Shown here: positions 18,115 to 27,394 of the stretch, one piece after another
Position numbering within the stretch: position 1 is the first letter of the stretch
Layout of the letters: each line of letters starts with the position of its first letter
From: Alphaproteobacteria bacterium
Lineage (GTDB): Bacteria; Pseudomonadota; Alphaproteobacteria; Micropepsales; Micropepsaceae
Reading direction: 5' to 3'
DNA: 64,000 bases
NCBI GenBank assembly: GCA_024236055.1
Contig: JACKLF010000003.1
Span: 434,001 to 498,000, forward strand
Made by a program: the position numbers and the translations under genes
Notes under the pieces: model-generated
What the model was told of the DNA's origin: nothing
What the model saw: the letters and a program-made list of their open reading frames with translations, nothing else
Database searches by the model: none

Positions 18115-18189
18115 TGGTGGGCGCGACAGGGATTGAACCTGTGACCCCTCCCGTGTGAAGGGAGTGCTCTCCCGCTGAGCTACGCGCCC
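18115..18189 (-). tRNA. tRNA-Val (anticodon CAC)
   Basis: A 75-base tRNA with CCA encoded. On the minus strand the acceptor GGGCGCG pairs with CGCGCCC, the D arm is GCTC/GAGC, the anticodon stem is CTCCC/GGGAG with loop TTCACAC (anticodon CAC, codon GUG), and the T arm is ACAGG TTCAATC CCTGT. Confidence 0.96.
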
Positions 18190-18231
18190 GCCAGCGGGGT
18201 GCCAATCGGCACTGTCCCGTGGGGACCGTCC

Positions 18232-18259
18232 GCTTAAGGAGCCGCCCGCTTTCTGTCAA
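18232..18259 (-). promoter_or_regulatory. Probable promoter of tRNA-Val
   Basis: On the minus strand TTGACA (18259-18254) is followed after 16 bases by TTAAGC (18237-18232). This places the start about 35 bases before the mature tRNA. The -35 box is perfect and the -10 box is poor. Confidence 0.5.
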
Positions 18260-18347
18260 GCAGACAGGGCGGATCGGGTACAAAATCTGCGGAAAATCAG
18301 CGGTCGCCGGCCGGCCGCGTCCCTTGCGGCAGCAATATCAGGAAAAG

Positions 18348-19964
18348 TCAGGCCGCCAGCGGCAGGTCTATCCAGAAGCGGGTCTGGCGGCCCGGCTCGC
18401 TGGAAAAATCGATGCGCCCGCCTTGCGCCTCCGCCAGCATCTTGGCGATCGACAGGCCCAGACCGGCGCCCGGAACATTGCGGCCCACCTGGGCGGCGCG
18501 GCGAAAGGGCTGGAAAATGGCATCGCGCTCTTCCGCGGGGATGCCGGGGCCGGCATTGATCACCTCGATCCGGCCATAGCCGTCATCCAGCGCCTGGGCC
18601 CGCACCCGTATGGGCGAGGCGTTGTCGCCATACTTGTAGGCATTGGCAATCAGGTTGTTGAGTATCTGGGCCAGGCGTACCGGGTCGGCCTGCACCGCCA
18701 GCGATGCATCCACGCTTTCGACCTGCACCGGCTTTCCGCCCAGGCTTTCATCCAGCCGGATGGCGTTGACGCAAACCTCGAGCGTCCTGCCCACATGCAC
18801 CTTTTCGCGCTGGATCGACAGCACCCCGGATTCGGCGCGCGACATGTCCAGAAGATCGTCATGCAGCCGCTGCAACAGCTCGCCATTGTGCGCAATGATG
18901 GCGGCAAATTCGGGCGCCCGTGACGGGTGCAGGGTGCCCTGTTCCAGCATCCCCGAAAAGCCGATGATCGCGGACAGCGGATTGCGCACCTCATGGCTGA
19001 CATGGGCCAGAAGCTGGCTCTTGAAACGCGATGCACGCACCGCACGGCGTCGGTGGCGCTCAATCAGCGCCACATGCAGGTCGCGCTCGTTCAGCAGCAT
19101 GGCCGCGCGCACGCTCAGCATGCTGCAGGCGGCCAGAAACAGTTGCAGGAACTGCACCTCGGTGACCGCATCGCTGGGTATCTGTGGCATCGGTGCGCTA
19201 AGCGCCGCCGTGGCAATCACGATCAGCCCGATGCCCGCACCCAGAAGGCGGAACCAGCGTGTCATGACCAGTGCCACCGCCATCACCAGGAATTTCAGCG
19301 AATAGTCGTCATAGCGGAACACGACGAAGGACAGGCTGCTCAGCACCAGCAGCACGCCCAGGGCCAGCGGCCAGCGCGTTGACAGTTCCAGCTTGGCGAT
19401 CTGGCGCCAGGTGATCCGCATGCCGATGGGGAAAATCATCAGAAAGCCCAGCGCGTCGGCGATGAACCAGTGCAGGCCGGCAACGGCGGCGTGCGGCTGG
19501 CCGACGGCCCAGGTGGCGACCATCGCGCCGCTGCCGCCGAACAAGGGCGGCAGCAGGGCCGCGCTCAGCGCCAGCAGAATGTCCTGGCGGATGGACGGCG
19601 GGCGCAGCGACTTGGCGGTTCGACCGGCGATTGCGACCGCAAGCGCCAGCTCGGCGATATTGATCAGCGTGAAGGCGATGGTGATGGCGGCGGTGTCGCC
19701 ATTCAGGCCGTTGTTGAAAAGGTCGGCGACCAGGATCGCGGCCAGCACGGTGGCACGCTGCAGCCAGCCCTTGGTGTTGCGCACGATCACGCAGGTGGCG
19801 AAGGCGGTGGCCGGCCAGATGATGGCGGCCGAGTTCGCCTTGGGCATCAGCAGGATCGCGCCATAACCCAGCACGAAGAAGCCGATGCCGGCCACCAGCG
19901 TGGTGGCAAGGAATTTCGGTGTTGCCAGTTGGCGAAACGCAGATTGATGCAAGGACTGTGGCAC
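18348..19964 (-). CDS. MASE1-domain membrane sensor histidine kinase (orphan)
   Basis: A 538-residue kinase. The N-terminal half has about eight helices with a MASE1-type arrangement. The DHp domain follows with AHVSHEVRNPLSAI (phospho-acceptor H324), then a HATPase domain with ILNNLIANAYKYGD (N box) and GPGIP and GAGLGLSIAK (G boxes). There is no receiver domain and no response regulator gene beside it. I place the start at GTG 19964 because GGGAGG lies 6 bases upstream; a TTG at 20030 is less likely. A 10-bp-arm hairpin (19980-20002) lies in the upstream leader. Confidence 0.85.
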   Translation of the reverse strand: MPQSLHQSAFRQLATPKFLATTLVAGIGFFVLGYGAILLMPKANSAAIIWPATAFATCVIVRNTKGWLQRATVLAAILVADLFNNGLNGDTAAITIAFTLINIAELALAVAIAGRTAKSLRPPSIRQDILLALSAALLPPLFGGSGAMVATWAVGQPHAAVAGLHWFIADALGFLMIFPIGMRITWRQIAKLELSTRWPLALGVLLVLSSLSFVVFRYDDYSLKFLVMAVALVMTRWFRLLGAGIGLIVIATAALSAPMPQIPSDAVTEVQFLQLFLAACSMLSVRAAMLLNERDLHVALIERHRRRAVRASRFKSQLLAHVSHEVRNPLSAIIGFSGMLEQGTLHPSRAPEFAAIIAHNGELLQRLHDDLLDMSRAESGVLSIQREKVHVGRTLEVCVNAIRLDESLGGKPVQVESVDASLAVQADPVRLAQILNNLIANAYKYGDNASPIRVRAQALDDGYGRIEVINAGPGIPAEERDAIFQPFRRAAQVGRNVPGAGLGLSIAKMLAEAQGGRIDFSSEPGRQTRFWIDLPLAA

Positions 19965-20116
19965 GCCCGGCCTCCCATTGCGCTTCGCCGGTGGCGAAGC
20001 GCGGCGGGAGTAATGCCTATCCGGCCGCAAATGTCAGCGGAATGTGATGCCGCAGCAGCAGCGCCCAAATATCAGGCAGGTTTTCTGGATTGGTTCTTAT
20101 TTGCAGGGCGGCGGGG

Positions 20117-20782
20117 CTAAAGCAAGCCAAGCTCCGCCAGCGCGCCGGGAAGCTGGGCAAAGTCATCCAGCACCCGGTCGGCGCCCAGGCTGGCGGCGGG
20201 TTCGGGCGTGTAGCCGTGCGAAAACAGGATGCAGGGGGCCTGTGCGGCGCGGGCGGTTTTCAGGTCGGTGATCGAGTCGCCGATCATCACCGCCGCGCCG
20301 CCCCCGACATCGCCCACCACATCGTGGAAGATGCGCGGGTCCGGCTTGGTATAGGGCTTGCGGCCCGCGCCATAGACGGCCCCGAACAACGCATCGATCC
20401 CCAGGCGGGGCAGCAAAAGATCGGTCAGCTCCTGCGGCTTGTTGGTCAGCACGGCCAGGCGCGCGCCATCGGCCTTCAGGGCGGCCAGGGTATCGCCGAC
20501 GCCCGCAAACAGGCGGCTGCCCTCGCAGACATGATCGCGGTAATGGGCCAGGAAAATCTCGATCAGGGGCGGAATTTCGGCCTCCGCGACCGGGCGGCCC
20601 GCCGCTTCCATCGCCTGGCCGATTAGCGATTTGGCCCCGAACCCCACCATGTGGCGCAGATGGTCCAGGTCCATCCGCGGCAGGCCCTGGGAGGCCAGAA
20701 CGGCGTTTGTGGCCCCCAGAAGGTCGGGGGCGGTATCGGCAAGGGTGCCGTCCAGGTCGAAGATCAGGGCAGGGGTGTTCAA
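20117..20782 (-). CDS. gph: Phosphoglycolate phosphatase (HAD superfamily)
   Basis: A 221-residue HAD hydrolase: motif I FDLDGTLADT at 8-17, motif II VLTNKP, a motif III Lys in KPYTKPDPRIF, and motif IV MIGDSITDLKTA. A helical cap lies between motifs I and II. It fits Gph, which dephosphorylates 2-phosphoglycolate, a product of DNA 3'-end repair and of photorespiratory chemistry; other HAD substrates are possible. The best start is TTG 20782 (AACAGGACG upstream), because motif I follows at once. It is divergent from glmU. Confidence 0.82.
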   Translation of the reverse strand: MNTPALIFDLDGTLADTAPDLLGATNAVLASQGLPRMDLDHLRHMVGFGAKSLIGQAMEAAGRPVAEAEIPPLIEIFLAHYRDHVCEGSRLFAGVGDTLAALKADGARLAVLTNKPQELTDLLLPRLGIDALFGAVYGAGRKPYTKPDPRIFHDVVGDVGGGAAVMIGDSITDLKTARAAQAPCILFSHGYTPEPAASLGADRVLDDFAQLPGALAELGLL

Positions 20783-20883
20783 GCGTGGGCGTCCTGTTAG
20801 GGGGATTTTGTCAAGAATCGCGGCAATATACCGTTGGAATTCGTCATTTCACCTTTTGCTGTCAACGCCGTACCCGGAGCGCC

Positions 20884-22236
20884 ATGACCAGCGCCACCTC
20901 TTCCCGCCCTAGGGCCGCCATTATTCTGGCTGCCGGCCAGGGCACCCGCATGAAATCGGCCCTGCCCAAGGTGCTGCACCCGGTGGCGGGCATGGCCCTC
21001 CTGGGCCATGTCATTGCCGCCGTGCGGGCGGCGGGCGTGGCGCGCATCGTGGTGGTGGCAGCCCCCGGCGGCGATGCCGTGCGCGCCTATGCCGAAGGGG
21101 CGGGCTGCGCCGTGGCGGTGCAGGACAGACAGCTTGGCACCGGCCATGCCGCCCGCGCCGCCGCCCCCGCGCTGGAGGGATTTGACGGCGATGTGGTGGT
21201 GGCCTTTGGCGACAGCCCGCTGACCACCGCCCAGACTTTTGCCCGCGCCTTTGATGGTGCGGCGGCATCGGGGCTGGGGCTGGTGACCTTCCGGCCCAAG
21301 GGCGGCGGCGCCTATGGCCGCATCGTGCTGGATGCCCAAGGCCGCTTCGACCGCATCGTCGAATACAAGGATGCCAGCGCCGAAGAACGCGCGATCGATC
21401 TCTGCAATGCCGGCATCCTGGCGGCCGATGCGCAAAAGCTTTTCGGCTGGGCGGCGCGCCTGACCAGCGACAATGCCCAGTGCGAATATTACCTGACCGA
21501 CGTGCCCGCCCTGGCAAAGGCCGACGGCGCGGCGCCTGCGCTGATCGAGGTGGCCGAGGAAGAGGCGCTTGGCGTCAACAGCCGCGGTGAACTGGCCGCC
21601 GCCGAACGCATCATGCAGGACCGGCTGCGGGCGGGCTTCATGGCGGCGGGTGTGGGGCTGACCGCGCCGGAGACGGTTTACCTCAGCCACGACACGGTGA
21701 TCGAACCGGACGTGACCATCGAGCCCTTCGTGGTGATCGCGGCGGGCGTGACCATCCGGGGCGGCGCGCGCATCCGCAGCCATTCGCACCTGGAAGGCTG
21801 TGACATTGCATCGGGCGCCATTATCGGCCCCTTCGCGCGCCTGCGCCCCGGCGCGAAGATCGGCCAGGACGCCCATATCGGCAATTTCGTGGAAGTGAAG
21901 AACACCACGATCGAGGCGGGGGCCAAGGCCAACCACCTGACCTATCTGGGCGACGCCCATGTGGGCGCGAAGGCCAACATCGGCGCGGGCACCATCACCT
22001 GCAACTATGACGGCTTCACCAAGGCGAAGACCGAGATCGGCGCGGGGGCCTTCATCGGCTCGGACACCGCGCTGGTCGCCCCGGTGACGGTGGGCGCGGG
22101 CGCGATCACCGCCGCCGGTTCGGTGATCACAAAGGATGTGCCGGCCGACGCGCTGGCCATTGCACGCGGGCAGCAAAGCGAAAAACCCGGCTGGGCAAAG
22201 GCCTTCCGCACCCGCAAGCAGCAGGAGAAGAAATAG
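20884..22236 (+). CDS. glmU: Bifunctional N-acetylglucosamine-1-phosphate uridyltransferase / glucosamine-1-phosphate acetyltransferase
   Basis: A 450-residue two-domain enzyme. The N-terminal uridyltransferase domain has LAAGQGTRMKSALPKVLHP. The C-terminal left-handed beta-helix acetyltransferase domain has hexapeptide repeats with the conserved GPFARLRPGA, NFVEVKN, KANHLTYLGDA and GTITCNYDG. It makes UDP-GlcNAc for peptidoglycan and lipopolysaccharide. It starts at ATG 20884 and its stop abuts glmS directly, so the two steps of the pathway are one operon. Confidence 0.96.
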   Translation: MTSATSSRPRAAIILAAGQGTRMKSALPKVLHPVAGMALLGHVIAAVRAAGVARIVVVAAPGGDAVRAYAEGAGCAVAVQDRQLGTGHAARAAAPALEGFDGDVVVAFGDSPLTTAQTFARAFDGAAASGLGLVTFRPKGGGAYGRIVLDAQGRFDRIVEYKDASAEERAIDLCNAGILAADAQKLFGWAARLTSDNAQCEYYLTDVPALAKADGAAPALIEVAEEEALGVNSRGELAAAERIMQDRLRAGFMAAGVGLTAPETVYLSHDTVIEPDVTIEPFVVIAAGVTIRGGARIRSHSHLEGCDIASGAIIGPFARLRPGAKIGQDAHIGNFVEVKNTTIEAGAKANHLTYLGDAHVGAKANIGAGTITCNYDGFTKAKTEIGAGAFIGSDTALVAPVTVGAGAITAAGSVITKDVPADALAIARGQQSEKPGWAKAFRTRKQQEKK

Positions 22237-24063
22237 ATGTGCGGCATTGTCGGCATCGCGGGCACGCGCGACGTGGCCCCCGTGATCCTGGAGGCGCTGA
22301 AGCGGCTGGAATATCGCGGCTATGACAGCGCCGGCATCGCCACGCTGGAAGCGGGAAAGATCGACCGCCGCCGCGCGCCCGGAAAACTGAACAAGCTGGG
22401 CGCGGTGCTTCAGGACAGGCCGCTGCATGGCCATACCGGCATCGGCCATACCCGCTGGGCCACCCACGGCAAGCCGAACGAGACCAACGCCCATCCCCAT
22501 GCCACGGCCCAGGTCGCCATCGTCCACAACGGCATCATCGAGAATTTCCGCGAGCTGCGCGACGAGCTGGCGGCCAAGGGCCATGTGTTTGAATCGGAAA
22601 CCGACAGCGAGGTGGCGGCCCACCTCGTCACCGACTACATGGCCCAGGGCCTGGCCCCCGACGCGGCGGCGAAAAAGGCGGTTGCGCGGCTGACCGGCGC
22701 CTATTCCATCGCCATGATCTTCACCGGCCATGACGGGTTGCTGGTCGGCGCGCGCAAGGGCGCGCCGCTGGCGGTGGGCTATGGCGACACCGAAGCCTAT
22801 CTGGGCTCCGACGCCTTCGCGCTGGCGCCCTTCACCAATCGCGTCTCCTATCTGGAGGATGGCGATGTCGTGGTGATCCGGGGCCCCGAGGCCGCGATCT
22901 TCGATGCGGCGGGCCGCCCCGCCAACCGCGAGATCAAGGTCACCGCCGCCGCGGTCGCGCTGGTCGACAAGGCCGGCCACAGCCATTTCATGGCCAAGGA
23001 AATCCACGAGCAGCCCGAGGTCGTCGGCCACACGCTGGCGCACTATCTGGACCCGGCCGGGCCCACCGTGCGCCATCTGGGCGTGGGCCTGCGCGAGACG
23101 CTGGCCAAGGCCTCGCGCCTGACCATCTGCGCCTGCGGCACCTCCTATTACGCCGGGCAGGTGGGCAAATACTGGTTCGAAAAGCTGGGCCGCCTGGCGG
23201 TGGAAATCGATGTGGCGTCCGAACTGCGCTACCGCAATCCGGTCTATCCCAAGGATGGCGCGGCGCTGTTCATTTCCCAGTCGGGAGAAACCGCCGACAC
23301 GCTGGCCGCCCTGCGCGAGGCGCGCGAACAGGGCCAGACCATCATTGCCATCGTCAATGTCCCCGAAAGCTCCATCGCGCGCGAGGCCGACATCGTGCTG
23401 CCCACCTATGCGGGGCCGGAAATCGGGGTCGCCTCTACCAAGGCCTTCACCTGCCAGCTTGCGGCGCTGGCCAGCTTCGCCATCGCGGCGGGCGTGGCGC
23501 GCGGCGAGCTGAGCGATATCGACGAACAGCGGCTGTGTACCTCCCTGCTGGAAGCGCCGCGCCACATCGCCGCCATGCTGCGGGGCGAGGGCCAGGCCCG
23601 CGCATTGGGCGAGGAAATCGCCAAGGCCCGCGACGTGCTTTACATGGGCCGCGGCGCGTCTTTTCCGCTGGCGATGGAAGGGGCGCTGAAGCTGAAGGAG
23701 ATCAGCTATATCCATGCCGAGGGCTATGCCGCCGGCGAGATGAAGCACGGTCCCATCGCACTGATCGACGAGGCGGTTCCGATCATCGTCATCGCCCCGC
23801 ACGACGTGCATTTTGAAAAGACCATCTCCAACATGCAGGAGGTGATGGCGCGCGGCGGCAAGGTGCTGCTGATTTCGGACAGCGACGGGATCGCAAAGGC
23901 GGGCGATGTCTGGGCCAGCCTGGAAGTGCCCAAGACCAACGCCTTCGTCACCCCGATCCTGTACGCGATCCCGGTGCAGCTGCTGGCCTATTACGCCGCC
24001 ATCGCCAAGGGCACGGATGTCGACCAGCCGCGCAATCTCGCCAAGTCCGTGACGGTGGAATAG
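22237..24063 (+). CDS. glmS: Glutamine--fructose-6-phosphate aminotransferase (isomerising)
   Basis: A 608-residue enzyme with an N-terminal glutaminase domain starting MCGIVGIAG (Cys2 is the nucleophile) and two SIS domains with SQSGETADTLAALREA and CGTSYYAG. The C-terminal DQPRNLAKSVTVE is the conserved end that shields the active site. It makes glucosamine-6-phosphate. The ATG follows the glmU stop with no gap. No glmS ribozyme is present, as expected for a proteobacterium. Confidence 0.97.
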   Translation: MCGIVGIAGTRDVAPVILEALKRLEYRGYDSAGIATLEAGKIDRRRAPGKLNKLGAVLQDRPLHGHTGIGHTRWATHGKPNETNAHPHATAQVAIVHNGIIENFRELRDELAAKGHVFESETDSEVAAHLVTDYMAQGLAPDAAAKKAVARLTGAYSIAMIFTGHDGLLVGARKGAPLAVGYGDTEAYLGSDAFALAPFTNRVSYLEDGDVVVIRGPEAAIFDAAGRPANREIKVTAAAVALVDKAGHSHFMAKEIHEQPEVVGHTLAHYLDPAGPTVRHLGVGLRETLAKASRLTICACGTSYYAGQVGKYWFEKLGRLAVEIDVASELRYRNPVYPKDGAALFISQSGETADTLAALREAREQGQTIIAIVNVPESSIAREADIVLPTYAGPEIGVASTKAFTCQLAALASFAIAAGVARGELSDIDEQRLCTSLLEAPRHIAAMLRGEGQARALGEEIAKARDVLYMGRGASFPLAMEGALKLKEISYIHAEGYAAGEMKHGPIALIDEAVPIIVIAPHDVHFEKTISNMQEVMARGGKVLLISDSDGIAKAGDVWASLEVPKTNAFVTPILYAIPVQLLAYYAAIAKGTDVDQPRNLAKSVTVE

Positions 24064-24096
24064 CAAAGCCGTTACGCCGGCGCGGCATTTTGGGCG

Positions 24097-24123
24097 TGGA
24101 TTCCCGCTTTCGCGGGAATGACA
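24097..24123. repeat. REP-like interspersed palindrome
   Basis: ATTCCCGC (24100-24107), TTTC, GCGGGAAT (24112-24119), flanked by TGG and GACAG. In translation it gives the familiar CHSRESGNP/SFPRKREST peptides that mark a widespread proteobacterial intergenic hairpin element. It sits between glmS and rpiA and may stabilise or terminate the glmUS message. Confidence 0.7.
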
Positions 24124-24143
24124 GTGGGTTATAACCTTCACCC

Positions 24144-24845
24144 ATGACCGACCAGAACGCCCTGAAAAAAGCCGTCGCCGCGAAGGCGCTCGAATATGTC
24201 ACCGACGGCATGAAGCTGGGGTTGGGTTCCGGCTCCACCGCCGAAATCTTTGTCGAGCTTCTGGCGCTGAAGGTGCGCGAGGGGCTGAAACTGACCTGCG
24301 TGCCCACCTCCGAGCGCACTGCCGCCCTGGCCCGCAAGCTGGGCATCACCCTGACCGCGCTGGACGATCTGGCGCCGCTGGACCTGACCGTGGACGGGGC
24401 CGACGAATCCGACCGCGACCTGAACCTGATCAAGGGCGGCGGCGGCATGCTGCTGCGCGAAAAGCTGGTGGCCGCCGCGTCCAGGCGCATGGTCGTCATC
24501 GCCGACGAAAGCAAGCTGGTGGCCCGGCTGGGCAAGTTCGCCCTGCCGGTGGAGGTGGTGGCCTTCGGCCACAAATCCACCGTCCAGCGGCTGGCCGCCA
24601 CGCTGGACGCGCTGGGCTACAGCCGCGTCGCCATCACCCTGCGGGAGCGCGACGGCGAAACCTTCAGGACCGACAGCGGCAATGTCATCTATGACTGCGC
24701 CCTGGGCTCCATCGCCAGCGCGCCCAAGCTGGCCGCCGCGCTGGACGGTGTGACCGGCGTGGTCGAGCATGGCCTGTTCGTCGGCCTGGCCACCACGCTG
24801 CTGATCGCCGGGCCCGGCGATATCGAAGTCATCGACCGCGCCTGA
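24144..24845 (+). CDS. rpiA: Ribose-5-phosphate isomerase A
   Basis: A 233-residue enzyme of the non-oxidative pentose phosphate pathway. Conserved motifs are GLGSGSTAE, the DGADE loop (DLTVDGADESD) and IKGGGGMLLREK. It interconverts ribose-5-phosphate and ribulose-5-phosphate. ATG at 24144. It follows glmS on the same strand across the REP-like hairpin, and its stop touches the convergent NHL-protein stop. Confidence 0.95.
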   Translation: MTDQNALKKAVAAKALEYVTDGMKLGLGSGSTAEIFVELLALKVREGLKLTCVPTSERTAALARKLGITLTALDDLAPLDLTVDGADESDRDLNLIKGGGGMLLREKLVAAASRRMVVIADESKLVARLGKFALPVEVVAFGHKSTVQRLAATLDALGYSRVAITLRERDGETFRTDSGNVIYDCALGSIASAPKLAAALDGVTGVVEHGLFVGLATTLLIAGPGDIEVIDRA

Positions 24846-26045
24846 TCAATTGGCCTTGTACTTGTCGGTATAGCGCACCAGCCCCACCGGCGTGACCTGC
24901 GCGGCATAGATGTTGCCGGCATCGTCGGCGGCCACGCCCTCGGCCCCGCTGGTCAGGCGCAGGGGATTCCACGGCGCCGGGTTGCCCAGCGGATCGGGAA
25001 TGAAGGCCGTCACCTTACCGGTGCGCGCGCTGCCGACATGGATGCCGCGCACATAGGCGTTGCCTTCGCGCACGCTGGATTCGCTGTCGGCGCTGTAAAG
25101 CACATCGTTCTTGTCGATGAAGATGCCGCTGGGCATGCCGAACTGCTTCCAGCTGTCCAGCAGCTTGCCGTCCTGGCTGTAGATCTGGATGCGCGCATTG
25201 GTGCGGTCGGCCACGAACAGCCGGCCTTGCGAATCCATCGCCAGGCCGTGCGGGCAGTCGAACTGCAGCGGCCCGGACCCTTGCGTGCCCCAGGCCATCA
25301 GGAACTTGCCGTTCTTGTCGAACTTGACGATGCGGTTGTTGGACGGGGCGCTGTCATGGCCGTCGGCGACGAAGATGTCGCCATTGGGCGCGACCACCAT
25401 GTCCGAAGGCTGGGCGAAGTGGTGTTCGTCATCGCCATATTCGCCCGGCGTGCCCAGCCGCATCAGCACCTTGCCGTCGGGCGAGAATTTCACGATCTGG
25501 TTGCCGTTGGGCTTGGAGCCCGGCGGATCGACCAGCGGCGGGCCGCTGATCTTTGTGGCGGGCCGCTTGAGGTTGGATTGCACGTCGGCGATCCAGACAT
25601 TGCCGTCATGGTCGACATAGATGCCGTGCGGATAGACGATCACGCCCTTGCCGAAGGATTTGACCATCTTGCCGGTGGCGTCGAACTTCATCACCGGATT
25701 GTAGTCCGAGCCGATGCACACATCCTGGCCCGCCTTGTAGCGGCCGCAGCGGTCGGCGACCCAGATCGACTTGCCATCTTTGTCGATGTCGATGGCGCTG
25801 GCCGCGCCCAGAACCCGGCCGGGCGGCAGCTTGAAGAAGGTGTCGTCGCGCGCGTAAGGATTGGGCAGGGCCTTGTCGGCATCCGAGCGCAGCGATTTGT
25901 TGTAATCGCCCGGCATCACCGATCCCATGCCGCCATTGGCCGGAACGCCCTGTTGCGCCAGGGCCGGGCCCGCGCACAACAGCAGGATGGCCATGATGCA
26001 GAAGGCAACCGGATTGGCCCACCGGCCCGTGAAATTATGCTGCAC
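24846..26045 (-). CDS. Exported NHL-repeat beta-propeller protein
   Basis: A 399-residue exported protein with a hydrophobic signal segment ending ALAQQ. After it come several NHL-type blades (for example VYPHGIYVDHDGNVWIADV and CPHGLAMDSQGRLFVADRTN), a layout close to peptidyl-alpha-hydroxyglycine amidating lyase-like proteins. Four Cys residues may form disulfides. Enzyme activity cannot be told; it may be a binding scaffold or lyase. GTG start at 26045 with GGGAGG 6 bases upstream. It is convergent with rpiA. Confidence 0.78.
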   Translation of the reverse strand: MQHNFTGRWANPVAFCIMAILLLCAGPALAQQGVPANGGMGSVMPGDYNKSLRSDADKALPNPYARDDTFFKLPPGRVLGAASAIDIDKDGKSIWVADRCGRYKAGQDVCIGSDYNPVMKFDATGKMVKSFGKGVIVYPHGIYVDHDGNVWIADVQSNLKRPATKISGPPLVDPPGSKPNGNQIVKFSPDGKVLMRLGTPGEYGDDEHHFAQPSDMVVAPNGDIFVADGHDSAPSNNRIVKFDKNGKFLMAWGTQGSGPLQFDCPHGLAMDSQGRLFVADRTNARIQIYSQDGKLLDSWKQFGMPSGIFIDKNDVLYSADSESSVREGNAYVRGIHVGSARTGKVTAFIPDPLGNPAPWNPLRLTSGAEGVAADDAGNIYAAQVTPVGLVRYTDKYKAN

Positions 26046-26178
26046 TGCAACCCTCCCAGGGCCCGTTTTTCAAGGCCTGTCTTTCGCGTTTGGAGCCAGT
26101 ATCGCGGCCGGGCAGGGCGCTGTCGAGGCCGTGAGCCGCGCGTGCGCGGGGCCATCTCTCAACTGATGAAAGTCGCCG

Positions 26179-27339
26179 CTATTGCAGCGGTGTGATGGGC
26201 AGCAGGTTGCGCAGGATATCGGTGACCAGGCCGGGCCTTCGGGCTTGCGCCACCCGCAGGCGATAGCGCCCGCCGCCCGCCGAACACAGGCTGCCTTTTC
26301 GGTCGATGCAGGTCAGGGTATCGGGCCCATCCGGGGCGGCGCGCTCGGCCATGCTGGCGCCCGACAGAACCCACATGATGTCCTTGGCCATTTCATGGGA
26401 GAAAATGAAATAGGCGTGGCCGGCATCGTCGCCCGGCGCGGCTGTCGCGTCGATCACATCGACCTTGGGGCCTTCATATTTCAGGTCGTGCTCGGGCACG
26501 CGCCCGGCGCGGGGAATGCCGCCATGCACATTCTCCGACAGGATCAGTGCCAGGTCGTTGCGCGAGGCATAGACGGTGAAACGCCGGGTGCACGGCATGG
26601 CGCGGTCCAGCAGCTTGGTGAAATCGTCATTGTCGGCGCCCACGCTGATATCGGCGGCGGCCAGGATGAACTGGCCCACCTGCACCTCGCGGTCCGGGCA
26701 AAGCGAGCCCACTGCGATCAGGGCGATGCGGGTGCCCATGCTGTGCGAGATGATTTCGGTCTGCAGCCCTTCGGCCTTCAGTTCCTTCAGCAGCGACGCC
26801 AGCAGCGGAATGGCATAGCCGCTGCGCTCGATATCGGCGGCATAGCGGTTGAATTTCGCCTCGCTGGACCAGTTCAGCAGAAGCGTGACGCAGCGCCATT
26901 GGGTGTCGCGGGCATTCTGCGCCCCATGCAGCAGCGCCGAACGGAAGCTGACATTGTAGCCATGCACGATCAGCAGCACCCGGTCGCAGGTCCGCGCTTT
27001 TGCCGCCGCTGCGATGCGGGCCGCGAAAGCGTGCATCGCCGGTTCGCCGTCGCAGGCGATGGCCGCCAGTTTGGGATCGGGCGTGGGCGGGCTCAGCGCA
27101 TTGGTCACCGCCACATCGGCCTGGCCGCAATGGGGCGTGCCGCCCCAATTGAGGGTGAAGCCGCCATCGGCGGCCGGTTCGCGGTCGGTGGCATAGAAGA
27201 CCGGTACCGGCGGCAGGGCGTGGCCCGCCGGTCCCCAGACCGAGCGGATCTCGTTGACCCGCAGGGAGTCGGAAAAGGTGCAGCCCGCCAGCAGCAGCGC
27301 TGCCAGCAACACGCATAGCTGTCCGATCCGCTTCGACAT
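26179..27339 (-). CDS. DUF900 alpha/beta-hydrolase lipoprotein
   Basis: A 386-residue predicted lipoprotein with lipobox LLAGC (Cys at about residue 20). It has the DUF900 hydrolase features: PVFYATDRE near the start of the mature part, LLIVHGYNVSF (oxyanion region), and the nucleophile elbow SHSMGT. Substrate unknown. ATG 27339 (MSKRIG) was chosen over an in-frame start 15 bases upstream because it gives a normal lipoprotein signal. It is divergent from gor. Confidence 0.82.
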   Translation of the reverse strand: MSKRIGQLCVLLAALLLAGCTFSDSLRVNEIRSVWGPAGHALPPVPVFYATDREPAADGGFTLNWGGTPHCGQADVAVTNALSPPTPDPKLAAIACDGEPAMHAFAARIAAAAKARTCDRVLLIVHGYNVSFRSALLHGAQNARDTQWRCVTLLLNWSSEAKFNRYAADIERSGYAIPLLASLLKELKAEGLQTEIISHSMGTRIALIAVGSLCPDREVQVGQFILAAADISVGADNDDFTKLLDRAMPCTRRFTVYASRNDLALILSENVHGGIPRAGRVPEHDLKYEGPKVDVIDATAAPGDDAGHAYFIFSHEMAKDIMWVLSGASMAERAAPDGPDTLTCIDRKGSLCSAGGGRYRLRVAQARRPGLVTDILRNLLPITPLQ

Positions 27340-27394
27340 TGTGACCCGGCGCACCCTCGGCTAAGCGTATAGCGCACCCAGGGGACGCACCCAA

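Noticed and set aside
20797..24141. 1114-codon minus-strand frame opposite glmU and glmS
   Set aside because: Both plus-strand genes are unmistakable; this frame has shadow composition rich in His, Gly, Arg and Gln and ends in the REP-like palindrome.
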